From: Deltaproteobacteria bacterium
GTDB taxonomy: Bacteria; Desulfobacterota; DSM-4660; Desulfatiglandales; HGW-15
Assembly: GCA_019310525.1 (NCBI GenBank)
Contig: JAFDEE010000034.1
Location: 1-64,000, forward strand
Reading direction: 5' to 3'
DNA length: 64,000 bases
The notes below the pieces were generated by a model. The model saw only the letters and a program-made list of their open reading frames with translations. It did not search any database and was not told the DNA's origin. A program made the position numbers and the translations under genes. Of the stretch, positions 25,021-33,497 are shown piece by piece. The stretch's first letter is position 1. Every line of letters starts with the position of its first letter.

Positions 25021-26466
25021 ATGGCCTATACTTATCCCAAAGACAACAGGGAATTTATCAACCTCTTAAAAAAATATGGAGATCTGGTTACGGTGGAACA
25101 GGAGGTGGATTGGGATCTCGAGATGGGTGCGATTGTGCGCCGGGTTTGCGAAAAAAAGCTTCCCTCCCCCTATTTCAAAAAGATCAAGGACTATCCCGGT
25201 TTCGAGGCCCTTGGGGCACCCCTTGCCACCTATCGGAGGCTGGCCATCGCCATGGGATTGGGGAGCGATGCTTCCATTCCCGAAATCGCGGAGGAGTACG
25301 TCCGGAGGACCACGGCCGAGCCCATACCCCCTGTTCTGATCGACCGGAAAGATGCACCCTGCAAGGATAACATCCTGATGGGAGAAGAAGCGGATCTTTT
25401 CAAGCTCCCGGCTCCCATGGTCCACGACGGTGATGGGGGACGGTATCTCGCCACTTGGCATTTCGTAGTATCAAAGGATCCCGAGACTAAAGATATCAAC
25501 TGGGGCATGTACCGGCAAATGGTCTTCGACGAGAAGACCATGGTCGGCCCCGTTCTCCCCTTCTCCGACATGGGAAAGATGTTTTACGGGAAATTCGTTC
25601 CCAAGAACGAACCCATGCCCTTTGCCACCGTGATCGCCTGCGACCCCCTCTCAGGGGTGGCGGCCAGCGCCCCTTCCCCTATTCCTGAAGACCAGTTCGC
25701 GGGCATGTTGATGGGAGAACCCGTCGAGCTGGTCAAGTGCGAAACCTGTGACCTAGAGGTACCCGCCCACGCAGAGATCATTATCGAAGGGGAAGTCATC
25801 CCCAACATGATGATCGAGGAGGCGCCCTTCGGCGAGTACACGGGATACCGCACCTCCCCGAGGGAACCCCGGACGGTTTACAGGGTCAAAGCGATTACCT
25901 ACCGTAACAATCCCATTCTCACGGTCTCCAACATGGGGGTTCCCACGGACGAGGGACAACTTCTACGGTCCTTCTCCCTGGGACTGGAAATGCGAAAGCT
26001 CCTGGAAAGCCAGGGGATTCCCATTACCGGCGTTTACATGCTTCCCGAATCCACCCACCACCTCGTGGTTGTCGGGGTGAAACCCGCTTACAGCGGGATC
26101 GCATCCCAGATCGCCGGGCTGATATTCGGAAGCAAACTGAGTCCGTGGTTTCACATGGTAATCGTCGTGGACCATGAAACCGACATTTACAGCAAGGACG
26201 AAGTCATCCATGCCCTTTCCACCAAATGCCATCCCATCCGGGGCATCCACAAGTACGACCAGGCTCCCGGAACTCCCCTCAATCCTTATGCCTCACCGGA
26301 AGAACGGAAATGGAGCCGCGGAGCCAAGGTGCTCTTCGATTGCACCTTTCCCCTGGACTGGCCGAAGTCCGACCTGCCCATCAAGGTGGCCTTCAATACG
26401 GTCTATCCCAGAGAAATCCAGGAAAGGGTCTTGTCGAATTGGAAAAATTACGGTTTTCAGGACTAG
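25021..26466 (+). CDS. UbiD-family decarboxylase/carboxylase (copy 2)
   Basis: This 481-residue UbiD protein has R165 in WGMYRQMV and E267 with E272 in EEAPFGEYTGYR, so all three expected catalytic residues are kept. GGGAGG precedes ATG at 25021; the frame is open to 24943 but that stretch has no family resemblance. It starts with ATYP-type N-terminal DLVTVEQEVDWDLEMGAIVR, closely parallel to copy 1. It is separated from the gamma-like gene by 12 bases. With copy 1 it could form the alpha/beta pair of a phenylphosphate carboxylase. Confidence 0.88.
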   Translation: MAYTYPKDNREFINLLKKYGDLVTVEQEVDWDLEMGAIVRRVCEKKLPSPYFKKIKDYPGFEALGAPLATYRRLAIAMGLGSDASIPEIAEEYVRRTTAEPIPPVLIDRKDAPCKDNILMGEEADLFKLPAPMVHDGDGGRYLATWHFVVSKDPETKDINWGMYRQMVFDEKTMVGPVLPFSDMGKMFYGKFVPKNEPMPFATVIACDPLSGVAASAPSPIPEDQFAGMLMGEPVELVKCETCDLEVPAHAEIIIEGEVIPNMMIEEAPFGEYTGYRTSPREPRTVYRVKAITYRNNPILTVSNMGVPTDEGQLLRSFSLGLEMRKLLESQGIPITGVYMLPESTHHLVVVGVKPAYSGIASQIAGLIFGSKLSPWFHMVIVVDHETDIYSKDEVIHALSTKCHPIRGIHKYDQAPGTPLNPYASPEERKWSRGAKVLFDCTFPLDWPKSDLPIKVAFNTVYPREIQERVLSNWKNYGFQD

Positions 26467-26478
26467 GAGGAAAGACCA

Positions 26479-26757
26479 ATGGCGGGAAAAGAATTTGACA
26501 CCTTTTTTTTAACGGACCCGGAAAAGATCCCCCAGGAGCAGGAAATTGAAATGATCCTCAGGGACCTCTCCCCCGGCGACAGAAGATATAAATACCGGAG
26601 TTTTTTTGCAAAGGCAATGGTTTCCGATCTGGAATCCAAATATCCGGATCGGCTTTGGGTCAGACTAGGGAGGGGACAACTCCTGGAGAAGCCTTGGTCG
26701 GTTAAGGTCTTGGAGGAATTGAAAAAGTTTTCCGACGTTGAGGGGGGAACATCTTGA
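26479..26757 (+). CDS. Small subunit, phenylphosphate carboxylase gamma-like
   Basis: A 92-residue soluble protein with no membrane segment, signal or cysteine. Its end, ending in GGTS, overlaps the start of the third UbiD gene. Phenylphosphate carboxylase has a unique 10-kDa subunit encoded beside its UbiD subunits; size and position fit and the sequence (LSPGDRRYKYRSFFAKAMVS, then RLWVRLGRGQLLEKPW) looks like that family, but the assignment rests mostly on context. AGGAGGA precedes the start. Its stop TGA is shared with the TTG start of the next gene, so the two are translationally coupled. Confidence 0.72.
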   Translation: MAGKEFDTFFLTDPEKIPQEQEIEMILRDLSPGDRRYKYRSFFAKAMVSDLESKYPDRLWVRLGRGQLLEKPWSVKVLEELKKFSDVEGGTS

Positions 26758-28115
26758 GAGCGATTAGGGGTCTGAAAGAATTCGCCCTGGTTTTAGAAGA
26801 TCAGGGAGAACTCCAGCGGGTCTCCCTTCCCCTTGATCCCCGCTATGAGATTGCGGCTCTGCTCTCTGAAATGGGAAAACGAGAGGCTCCCGCCCTCCTG
26901 TTTGAGAAGGTCAAGGGATGCCAGACAGCTCTCATCGGAAATCTCCTGGGGACAAAGAAGCGCCTCGCCCTGGCCCTGGGAATTCCCGAAAGGGATTTGC
27001 TTCGTGGGCATCTCCCGAACCTGGAAAAGAAAATTCCACCTGTTCCGATCCAAGAAGAACCACCCTCCCGGACCCTTTTGACCGCCGAACAAGGTCTGGA
27101 CATAGGAGAAGTTCTTCCTGTTCTTACCCACTACGTCCGGGACTCCGGTCCCTATATCACAGCAGGTATTACTTCGGCCCGGGATCCGCGGGACGGCACC
27201 ATGGGAAGGGGACTTCACCGAATGGAAATCCGAGGTAAGGAAGCGCTCGGTATTTCATTGCTCAACCCGCCCCTGGCAGATATTTACGCCTACCACCGGA
27301 AGCATGGCACAAAGATGGAAGTGGCTACCGCCATAGGTGTGGATCCGGTCATCCTCTTCGCTACCGTTCTCAAGGTCCCCCAGGGGACGGATAAGCTGGC
27401 CGTGGCAGGCGGGCTGATGGGAGAAGCCGTATGCACGGAACGTGCGAAGACGGTGGATCTGGAGGTGCCCGCCTACTCGGAGATCATCATCGAGGGGGTC
27501 ATCGACCCAATGAGCGAAGAAAGGGACGGGACCCTGGGCGAGGCAAGCGGTTACTATATGTCCTTTTCAAGCAGCCCCACGATCCGTGTCACTGCTATCA
27601 GCTTCAGGGAAGACCCCTATTTCCAGGCTATTCTTCCCTGGAGTCTGGAAGTGGATAATCTCATGTCCCTGATTCATGGGTTGCATTTCATTCCCAAGAT
27701 GATGAAAGAAATACCTTCCCTCCTGGACATCCACCTTGTTCCGGGAACCTTCGGCTCCCACGTCGTGATGTCCATTGAGAGCGAAAATAGGGCGGAAATC
27801 CGGAGGGCCTTGACCCTGGCCCTCTCGTTTACCAGTATAAAGAAGGCTGTCATAGTGAATGGAGACATCGATCCCAGGGACTCGCTGGAGGTGGAATGGG
27901 CCCTGGCGACCCGGTTCCAGGCCGATCGTGACCTCATCGTCATCCCGTGCGTCAAGGGCCAACCCATCGATCCCTCTTCAGGAGAAGGCTTTGGTACGGC
28001 AAAGCTTGGCATGGATGCAACACGCCCCCGAAAGGAAGGGTTCGAAAAGGTCGACTTCCCCCAGGAGATCAAGGGACGATTGGGCTCTTTCATCGAGGCA
28101 ATCAGAAAGGAGTAA
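26754..28115 (+). CDS. UbiD-family decarboxylase/carboxylase (copy 3, divergent)
   Basis: The 453-residue protein is shorter and more divergent than copies 1 and 2. R156 (GLHRMEIR) and E263 (LGEASGYY) are present, but the position of the first catalytic glutamate is aspartate, D258, in RDGTLGEA. It starts at TTG, in the TTGA overlap with the small subunit gene, with GGGGGG upstream. The change could alter proton transfer or mark a different substrate, for example another aryl acid. Thauera phenol clusters also hold an extra ubiD-like gene beside ubiX, which is where this copy lies. Confidence 0.85.
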   Translation: MRAIRGLKEFALVLEDQGELQRVSLPLDPRYEIAALLSEMGKREAPALLFEKVKGCQTALIGNLLGTKKRLALALGIPERDLLRGHLPNLEKKIPPVPIQEEPPSRTLLTAEQGLDIGEVLPVLTHYVRDSGPYITAGITSARDPRDGTMGRGLHRMEIRGKEALGISLLNPPLADIYAYHRKHGTKMEVATAIGVDPVILFATVLKVPQGTDKLAVAGGLMGEAVCTERAKTVDLEVPAYSEIIIEGVIDPMSEERDGTLGEASGYYMSFSSSPTIRVTAISFREDPYFQAILPWSLEVDNLMSLIHGLHFIPKMMKEIPSLLDIHLVPGTFGSHVVMSIESENRAEIRRALTLALSFTSIKKAVIVNGDIDPRDSLEVEWALATRFQADRDLIVIPCVKGQPIDPSSGEGFGTAKLGMDATRPRKEGFEKVDFPQEIKGRLGSFIEAIRKE

Positions 28116-28116
28116 A

Positions 28117-28782
28117 ATGAAAAGAATCGTTGTGGGCATCTCAGGGGCCACAGGCGCCATTTACGGCATCAGGTTGCTGGAGGTTCTTTCCAGGTCGAAC
28201 ATCGAAACCCACCTGGTCATTTCCGAAGCCGCCACCAAGACCATCCGGATGGAGACCCCATGGAGCGTGGAGGATGTCAAGGCCCTCGCCCATACCTGCT
28301 ACGACATCAAGGATGTTGGGGCCGACATTGCCAGTGGATCCTTCCTCTGTGAAGGCATGGTCGTCATCCCCTGCGCCATCAAGACCCTCTCCGGCATCGC
28401 CCACTCTTACAACGACAATCTCCTGGTCCGGGCGGCAGACGTGACGCTCAAGGAGAAACGAAAACTGGTGGTGGTAGTCAGAGAGACTCCCTTTCACAAG
28501 GGACATCTGGCCCTGATGACGACACTGGCCGATCTTGGAGCGACCATCCTTCCGCCTATCCCGGCCTTCTACTTCCTCCCGAAAACGATCGACGATCTTA
28601 TCAATCACACGGTGGGGAAAGTGCTCGATATCTTCCACATCAACCATCATCTCTTCAACAGGTGGGGAAGCGAGGAGATAAAAAGGGCCATTTCAAGCAA
28701 AGGAGAAATGAATGAAAATTCGAGGGAAGATCAGCGAAGGAATGCGGGTCGCGGCCAAGTTCACACAAGTTCCATGGGTTAG
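28117..28782 (+). CDS. ubiX: Flavin prenyltransferase UbiX
   Basis: A 221-residue UbiX/Pad1-family protein. It opens with RIVVGISGATGAIYGIRLL, the FMN-binding signature, and has CAIKTLSGIAHSYNDNLLVR and RKLVVVVRETPFHKGHL further on. UbiX joins a dimethylallyl group to FMN to make prenylated FMN for UbiD enzymes; here it follows three UbiD genes, two bases after the third. The protein is 20-25 residues longer than usual, because its frame runs 71 bases into the riboflavin kinase gene; the tail after EEIKRAIS has no family resemblance. AAAGGAG precedes the start. Confidence 0.93.
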   Translation: MKRIVVGISGATGAIYGIRLLEVLSRSNIETHLVISEAATKTIRMETPWSVEDVKALAHTCYDIKDVGADIASGSFLCEGMVVIPCAIKTLSGIAHSYNDNLLVRAADVTLKEKRKLVVVVRETPFHKGHLALMTTLADLGATILPPIPAFYFLPKTIDDLINHTVGKVLDIFHINHHLFNRWGSEEIKRAISSKGEMNENSREDQRRNAGRGQVHTSSMG

Positions 28783-29101
28783 AGATCAGTGTATCCGGAA
28801 GCTTTCCTTCGATCCCTTCCCCGGCACCCTCAATCTCGATATAGAAGATTCCGGTGACCTGGCGATCCTCAAGGATCTCAAGGCCTCCAAAGGGGTGGAA
28901 TTAGTTCCGGAAAACCCTTCCTTTTGCAGCGCAAAGTGCCTACCCGTACTCATCGCCGGCAGGATCAAGGGGGCGATCATCTTTCCCATGATCGAGGATT
29001 ACCCTCCCAACAAGCTGGAATTGATTGCACCGGTCCACCTCAAGGATTACCTCTCGGTGAGGACGAATGATCTTATCGAGATCGAGGTCCTTTCACCATA
29101 A
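28712..29101 (+). CDS. ribK: Archaeal-type CTP-dependent riboflavin kinase
   Basis: The 129-residue protein matches the DUF120 family, the CTP-dependent riboflavin kinases known from archaea. Features are the opening KIRGKISEGMRVAAKFTQ, the hallmark FDPFPGTLNLDI, then GRIKGAIIFPMIEDYPPNKL, ELIAPVHLKDYLSVRTND and an IEIEVL end. It has no N-terminal DNA-binding domain. It would make FMN from riboflavin for the UbiX protein encoded just before it. The AAGGAG site at 28700-28705 serves ATG at 28712, so the gene overlaps ubiX by 71 bases. Bacteria normally use bifunctional RibF, so this looks like a dedicated supply enzyme, perhaps acquired from an archaeon. Confidence 0.85.
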   Translation: MKIRGKISEGMRVAAKFTQVPWVRDQCIRKLSFDPFPGTLNLDIEDSGDLAILKDLKASKGVELVPENPSFCSAKCLPVLIAGRIKGAIIFPMIEDYPPNKLELIAPVHLKDYLSVRTNDLIEIEVLSP

Positions 29102-29198
29102 CCCTGATCTTTCACATCCATCGGCCCCTGCTGAGTCAATCCAATATAACTCCTCTGGAATTTTGCAAAATTTACGAGGCCCCCCTTTTTGTATCAGT

Positions 29199-29399
29199 GA
29201 GACCTTTGAAAAACGTTCAATTTTGTTCAAGGTCAAGGAAGGCGAAAATTTTAACCACAGGAATACATTGAAGTATTTCGAGGATTAAAATTTGAGCCTG
29301 ACCTGTCTGCCGTGCCTGCCTGTCCCGTTGGAACGGCAGATAGGCCCGGCACAGGCAGGCGCCGAGATTGGGCAAAAGGGGGCGTTTTTCAAAGATCTC
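29199..29399. repeat. Type B modular miniature element
   Basis: GAGACCTTTGAAAAACG at the left and its complement CGTTTTTCAAAGATCTC at the right enclose 201 bases containing the complete core. ATCAGT at 29193-29198 and 29400-29405 is a six-base target duplication. This copy carries an extra internal palindrome, with GCCTGCCTGTCCCGTTGGA and CGGCAGATAGGCC, within the right half. It separates the carboxylase operon from the Tm-1-like gene. Confidence 0.88.
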
Positions 29400-29538
29400 A
29401 TCAGTATCGGAGGGGGCTTGGGGTACCTGTTCATCCACCGGGATCTTGGACAAGGTGAACTTTCTTGTGTTAACATGCCGTCCCTGACAAGGACACACGG
29501 CGGAGAAACCCATGGAGCGGAAAAAGGAGGGAAATCTC

Positions 29539-30801
29539 ATGGCGGGGAAAACCATAGCCGTCGTTGCCACCCTGGACACCAAGGGCCGGGAGACGGCCTT
29601 TCTGAAGCAACTGATAGAAGCGAGAGGACATCGGGTGCTGCTGCTGGACACGAACACCGGGGGCGAGCCGTCAATCCCCGCCGATATATCGGCTGGGGAG
29701 ATCGCCAAGAGCGCCGGGGGAGACATAGAAGAGATCAGGAGATCGAAGGACACCCACAAGGCCTCATCGATCATGGTCGAAGGGGCCTCCAAGATCGTAA
29801 ACGACCTTCTCGAAAGGGGCGAACTTCACGGGATTATTTCCTTCGGCGGGGCCAGCAACACCGCCATGGGAACATCCATCATGAAGTCCCTTCCCTTCGG
29901 TATACCCAAGCTTATGGTTTCCAGCACCGCGGCCATGCCGGCCTATGCCGGAGGGTACTTCGGGACCAAGGATATTACCATATTACATTCGGTGGTTGAT
30001 ATCGCCGGACTCAACCCCCTCGTAAGGGATATCTTGAAAAGGGGCGCGGGGGCCATTTGCGGCATGGTGGAGGAGGGAAAAGGCTTTACTTCCTTGGGTG
30101 GAGATGTCCGGGAAAAGCCCCTCGTCGCCCTCACCGAGTTCAAGTTTTCGGAGAAATGCTGCTCCCTAATCAGGAAACTTCTTCCAGAGCATGGATTCGA
30201 AGTGATCCCATTCCATGCCCAGGGGATCAGTGATCAGGCCATGGAGGAGTTGATCGGGGAGGGACTTTTCAAGGGCGTAATGGATATCGTTCCCGCAGGG
30301 GTGGCAGAGGAACTCTTGGGAGGAAACCGCGCAGCGGGTCCCAACCGCTTGGAACGGGCCGGTGAGATGGGAATCCCCCAGATCGTTACACCCTGTGGAT
30401 TTGAGATGCTCAGTTGCGGCCCCCTCGAAAGGGGAGAAAAAAACGATCCCCTCTGGATTTCCAGGAACATCAAGGAAAGGAAAAGTTTCATCCCGGACCC
30501 TTTCCGGGTTCAAGCCCGTACCACCGCAGAAGAACTGCAAGAGATCGCCCGAGCAGTCGCTGAAAAGCTGAACCGGGCCAAGGGGCCTGTGGCCTTTCTT
30601 ATTCCCCGAAGGGGCTGGTCCTCCCTAAGCGAGGAAGGAAGGCCCCTCCATGATCCGGAAACGGATCGGGTCTTTGTGGAAGAACTCAAGGAAAAATTGA
30701 ATCGGGAGATTCCGGTAATCGAGGTCGATGTCCCTCTAAACTCCCCTGAATTTGCCGAAGAGGCCGTGAAATGGTTCCTGAAACTCACCGGGGAGAAATG
30801 A
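29539..30801 (+). CDS. Tm-1-like ATP-binding protein (UPF0261 family)
   Basis: The 420-residue protein begins KTIAVVATLDTKGRETAF, the mark of the UPF0261/Tm-1 N-terminal nucleotide-binding domain, and its second half resembles the TIM-barrel-like C-terminal part (GHGFEVIPFHAQGISDQAME). Tm-1 of tomato binds ATP and viral replicase; bacterial members have no settled role and are often found near catabolic genes. AAGGAGGG precedes the start at 29539, so the first nine codons of the open frame are not needed. The gap of 440 bases from ribK, containing a repeat, suggests a separate transcript. Confidence 0.85.
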   Translation: MAGKTIAVVATLDTKGRETAFLKQLIEARGHRVLLLDTNTGGEPSIPADISAGEIAKSAGGDIEEIRRSKDTHKASSIMVEGASKIVNDLLERGELHGIISFGGASNTAMGTSIMKSLPFGIPKLMVSSTAAMPAYAGGYFGTKDITILHSVVDIAGLNPLVRDILKRGAGAICGMVEEGKGFTSLGGDVREKPLVALTEFKFSEKCCSLIRKLLPEHGFEVIPFHAQGISDQAMEELIGEGLFKGVMDIVPAGVAEELLGGNRAAGPNRLERAGEMGIPQIVTPCGFEMLSCGPLERGEKNDPLWISRNIKERKSFIPDPFRVQARTTAEELQEIARAVAEKLNRAKGPVAFLIPRRGWSSLSEEGRPLHDPETDRVFVEELKEKLNREIPVIEVDVPLNSPEFAEEAVKWFLKLTGEK

Positions 30802-31005
30802 TACATCGGAAAAAGAACGATCTTGTCCACCCCGTAAAGGTCACCTTCCGGATCGAAATCTTCTCCCCTTAATGTACAGCTTATAGATGTGGATCCGGTA
30901 ACGGAGGCCAGCAGGCTGGATCGTTTCGTGGCCGAAAGCCCGAGACAGGGCCCTTGTAAAAGTGCACGTGTGGTTACCGGGGGCAATCCGTTTTTCCAAA
31001 ATGAC

Positions 31006-31293
31006 TCACTTCTTCTTGAAAAGGGCCTCGAGCGCATCCCTGGCGTTCTTGGCGCGCAGGGTCTTACCGCTCCTTCCCTTGGTGCCCCGAATCTGGAAAT
31101 AGTCGCAGAAGTTGGCCCTCTCCTTGTCCATAATGCGTTCAGCGGACACCTCCCTGCACTCGTTGTAAGCACCGGGGTCGTAAAACCTGCATTGCTTGCA
31201 GCATCTCAGATCCCGGCCACAATGAGGGCACTTGTCATGTCTTCCGATATTTCCTTTTATATCCAGTTCATGGTGACAAAACGCACATTTCAT
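31006..31293 (-). CDS. Small zinc-ribbon-like protein of unknown function
   Basis: This 95-residue protein has an N-terminal double CxxC ribbon: C3/C6 (MKCAFCHHEL), C22/C25 (DKCPHCGRDLR) and further cysteines at CCKQCRFYDPGAYNEC and FCDYF. The spacing suggests two metal sites. The C-terminus is basic with ALEALFKKK. I do not recognise a named family; similar small ribbon proteins occur widely in Desulfobacterota. The gene lies convergent to the Tm-1-like gene and divergent from archease. A GAAG-containing site precedes the ATG. Confidence 0.75.
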   Translation of the reverse strand: MKCAFCHHELDIKGNIGRHDKCPHCGRDLRCCKQCRFYDPGAYNECREVSAERIMDKERANFCDYFQIRGTKGRSGKTLRAKNARDALEALFKKK

Positions 31294-31456
31294 TTCTTCA
31301 ACCTCTTGTTCATTGGTATATTGCTTTTAATTTCCAGATGTATCCTTCAATGAAGGGATCTTTTCCCCGATATCCTCTATCTCCCACCTCCTTCCTTGGA
31401 CCGGCACATTCCGGGTTCATGGGCGGGAAGGGACTGAGAACCTCAAAGCTCTCCTT

Positions 31457-31490
31457 TTGACATTTCATATGCTGACTAATAGAATATTAG
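31457..31490 (+). promoter_or_regulatory. Sigma-70-type promoter of archease-rtcB with overlapping palindrome
   Basis: TTGACA at 31457-31462 and TAGAAT at 31480-31485 are separated by 17 bases, a near-consensus promoter. The -10 box sits inside the palindrome CTAATAGAATATTAG (31476-31490, six-base arms, three-base centre), which may be an operator. Transcription would begin about 100 bases before the archease start. Confidence 0.65.
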
Positions 31491-31598
31491 ATTACCCACA
31501 CTTTGCGGCATGGGTTTTTGAAATGCTTTTTACACGTGAAACCGGGCATGATATCAACCAGGATTCTTCTTACAAAGGGGACTGACTTAAAAAAAACC

Positions 31599-32021
31599 AT
31601 GAAGGATCTCCCTTATACCTTGCTCGACCATACAGGGGACATGGCTGTATGCATCACCGGGTCTGACCCCATAGATCTCTTCGAGAATGCGGGCAGGGCC
31701 CTTATTCATATCGCACTGGGGGATGTGCCGAAGGATCAAGGCCCCTCCTTTTCCATCGACCTTTCAGGTGAAGACCTGGAAGATCTCCTGGTCCAGTGGC
31801 TGGGAGAGATACTGTATCTCCTGGAGGGCGAAAAACAAATCGCCACCGTTTTTTCGGTTGAACACCTGACGGCTTCACACCTCAAGGCAACCCTGGGAAT
31901 CATTCCCTTTGACCCGGGACGTCACGAGATCCTCACTGAAATCAAGGCGGTGACCTACCATCAAATCCAAGTCACCGACCGGGGGGATCACTGGGAAGCC
32001 GTTGTCATCATGGATGTATGA
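31599..32021 (+). CDS. Archease, RtcB cofactor protein
   Basis: The 140-residue protein has the archease opening PYTLLDHTGDMAVCITG, where the HxxD pair binds metal, followed by LFENAGRALIHIALGD and ending GDHWEAVVIMDV. Archease speeds guanylylation and turnover of the RNA ligase RtcB. The start at 31599 gives the family length; open codons back to 31503 would add 32 residues not seen in archeases. It is nine bases from rtcB and driven by the promoter at 31457. The pairing of archease and RtcB is well established in archaea and in many bacteria. Confidence 0.9.
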   Translation: MKDLPYTLLDHTGDMAVCITGSDPIDLFENAGRALIHIALGDVPKDQGPSFSIDLSGEDLEDLLVQWLGEILYLLEGEKQIATVFSVEHLTASHLKATLGIIPFDPGRHEILTEIKAVTYHQIQVTDRGDHWEAVVIMDV

Positions 32022-32030
32022 GGTTTAAGC

Positions 32031-33470
32031 ATGCAAATCAAGCTCGAACAATTGGACGATAACCGATGGCTGATCCCCAAAGCCGGGAAAATGAGGGTTC
32101 CAGGGCTTATCTTTTCAAGTAAGGCCCTGATCAAAGACATCGAAAAGGATCAAAGTCTGGTCCAAGTCACCAATGTTGCGACCTTGCCGGGAATCAGGGG
32201 GTACTCTCTGGCCATGCCCGACATTCACTGGGGATACGGATTTCCGATAGGCGGTGTCGCGGCCTTTGATGTGGACGAAGGGATCATCTCTCCCGGCGGA
32301 GTCGGTTATGATATCAACTGTGGATGCCGCCTCATGACGACTTCCCTGATAGCAAACGAGATCATGCCCAACCTCAGGAAACTTCTCTCAGACTTGTTTA
32401 TTGCGGTTCCCGCGGGTGTCGGTTCCACCGGGGTCGTTCATCTCTCCAAGAAGGAAGAGACCGAGGTGGCCCTGGAAGGTGCCGCATGGGCCGTGAAACA
32501 GGGTTTCGGCCGGCCGGAAGACCTGGAAAGGACCGAAGACCACGGCACCCTTGAAGGAGCTGACCCCTCAGTGCTGAGTGACAGGGCAATGAAACGGGGA
32601 ATCGACCAACTCGGCACGCTGGGGTCTGGAAACCATTTCCTGGAAATCCAGGTCGTGGATAAAGTCTATGATCTCCAAATCGCCCGGGCCTTCCGCATTT
32701 TCGAAGGCCAAGTGACCGTCCTTATCCATTCCGGATCACGGGGATTCGGTCACCAAATCTGCGACGATTTCCTGAAAGAAATGGGCAGGCAACTCCCGAG
32801 CCAAAAAATCGATCTTCCCGACAGGCAACTCGCATGTGCTCTCCTTCGATCGGATCTGGGGAGACGCTACCTTTCCGCGATGGCTTGTGCCGCGAATTAC
32901 GCCTGGGCCAATCGGCAGATCCTCATGCATCTGGTTTACGAGACCTTCATCCGCAGTCTTTCCATCGGCCCAAAGGAACTGGGTATGGAATTACTCTATG
33001 ATGTTTGTCACAATATCGCGAAGATTGAAAGGCATACTTACAAGGGCCGGGAAGTCTCGCTATGCGTTCATCGCAAGGGTGCCACCCGATCATTGCCTCC
33101 CGGGCATCCCGGTATTCCTCCCCTCTATAGGCAGGCAGGCCAACCCGTGCTCATTCCCGGGGACATGGGCACATATTCCTTTATTCTCGCAGGAGCCCCT
33201 GGTGCCATGGAAAAAAGCTTCGGATCCAGCTGTCACGGCGCCGGTCGGGTTATGAGCCGTTCCCAGGCCGTGAAAACCGCGAAGGGAAGGGCTATACATC
33301 GAGAGCTGGAAGATAGGGGCATCCTGGTTCAGTCCAAGGGAAAAAGAACTATGAAAGAAGAGATCCCGGAGGCCTATAAAGATGTTTCCCAGGTCGTCGA
33401 GGTGGTTCATCAAGCCGGACTGGCGAAAAAGGTCGCGCGCCTGAAACCCCTCGCAGTCATCAAGGGATAA
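32031..33470 (+). CDS. rtcB: RNA-splicing ligase RtcB
   Basis: A 479-residue RtcB. Family motifs include GGVGYDINCGCRL with the metal-binding cysteine, GTLGSGNHFLEIQV, HSGSRGFGHQI, and near the C-terminus SCHGAGRVMSR with the histidine that is guanylylated. The enzyme joins 2',3'-cyclic phosphate and 5'-hydroxyl RNA ends using GTP and manganese, and in bacteria repairs tRNA and rRNA. Length and motifs look complete. It follows archease in the same operon. The usual bacterial RtcR/sigma-54 control is not seen; a sigma-70-type promoter lies upstream instead. Confidence 0.95.
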   Translation: MQIKLEQLDDNRWLIPKAGKMRVPGLIFSSKALIKDIEKDQSLVQVTNVATLPGIRGYSLAMPDIHWGYGFPIGGVAAFDVDEGIISPGGVGYDINCGCRLMTTSLIANEIMPNLRKLLSDLFIAVPAGVGSTGVVHLSKKEETEVALEGAAWAVKQGFGRPEDLERTEDHGTLEGADPSVLSDRAMKRGIDQLGTLGSGNHFLEIQVVDKVYDLQIARAFRIFEGQVTVLIHSGSRGFGHQICDDFLKEMGRQLPSQKIDLPDRQLACALLRSDLGRRYLSAMACAANYAWANRQILMHLVYETFIRSLSIGPKELGMELLYDVCHNIAKIERHTYKGREVSLCVHRKGATRSLPPGHPGIPPLYRQAGQPVLIPGDMGTYSFILAGAPGAMEKSFGSSCHGAGRVMSRSQAVKTAKGRAIHRELEDRGILVQSKGKRTMKEEIPEAYKDVSQVVEVVHQAGLAKKVARLKPLAVIKG

Positions 33471-33497
33471 ATCAGCATCCTCCGGGAAAGTCCATTT

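Noticed and set aside
28708-28782. Frameshift in ubiX to account for its long tail
   Set aside because: The overlap with ribK has a proper ribosome site and start, and the UbiX core is intact, so a genuine gene overlap explains the tail.
29539-30801. Tm-1-like gene as part of the carboxylase operon
   Set aside because: A 440-base gap with a complete mobile element lies between; co-transcription is not supported by the sequence.
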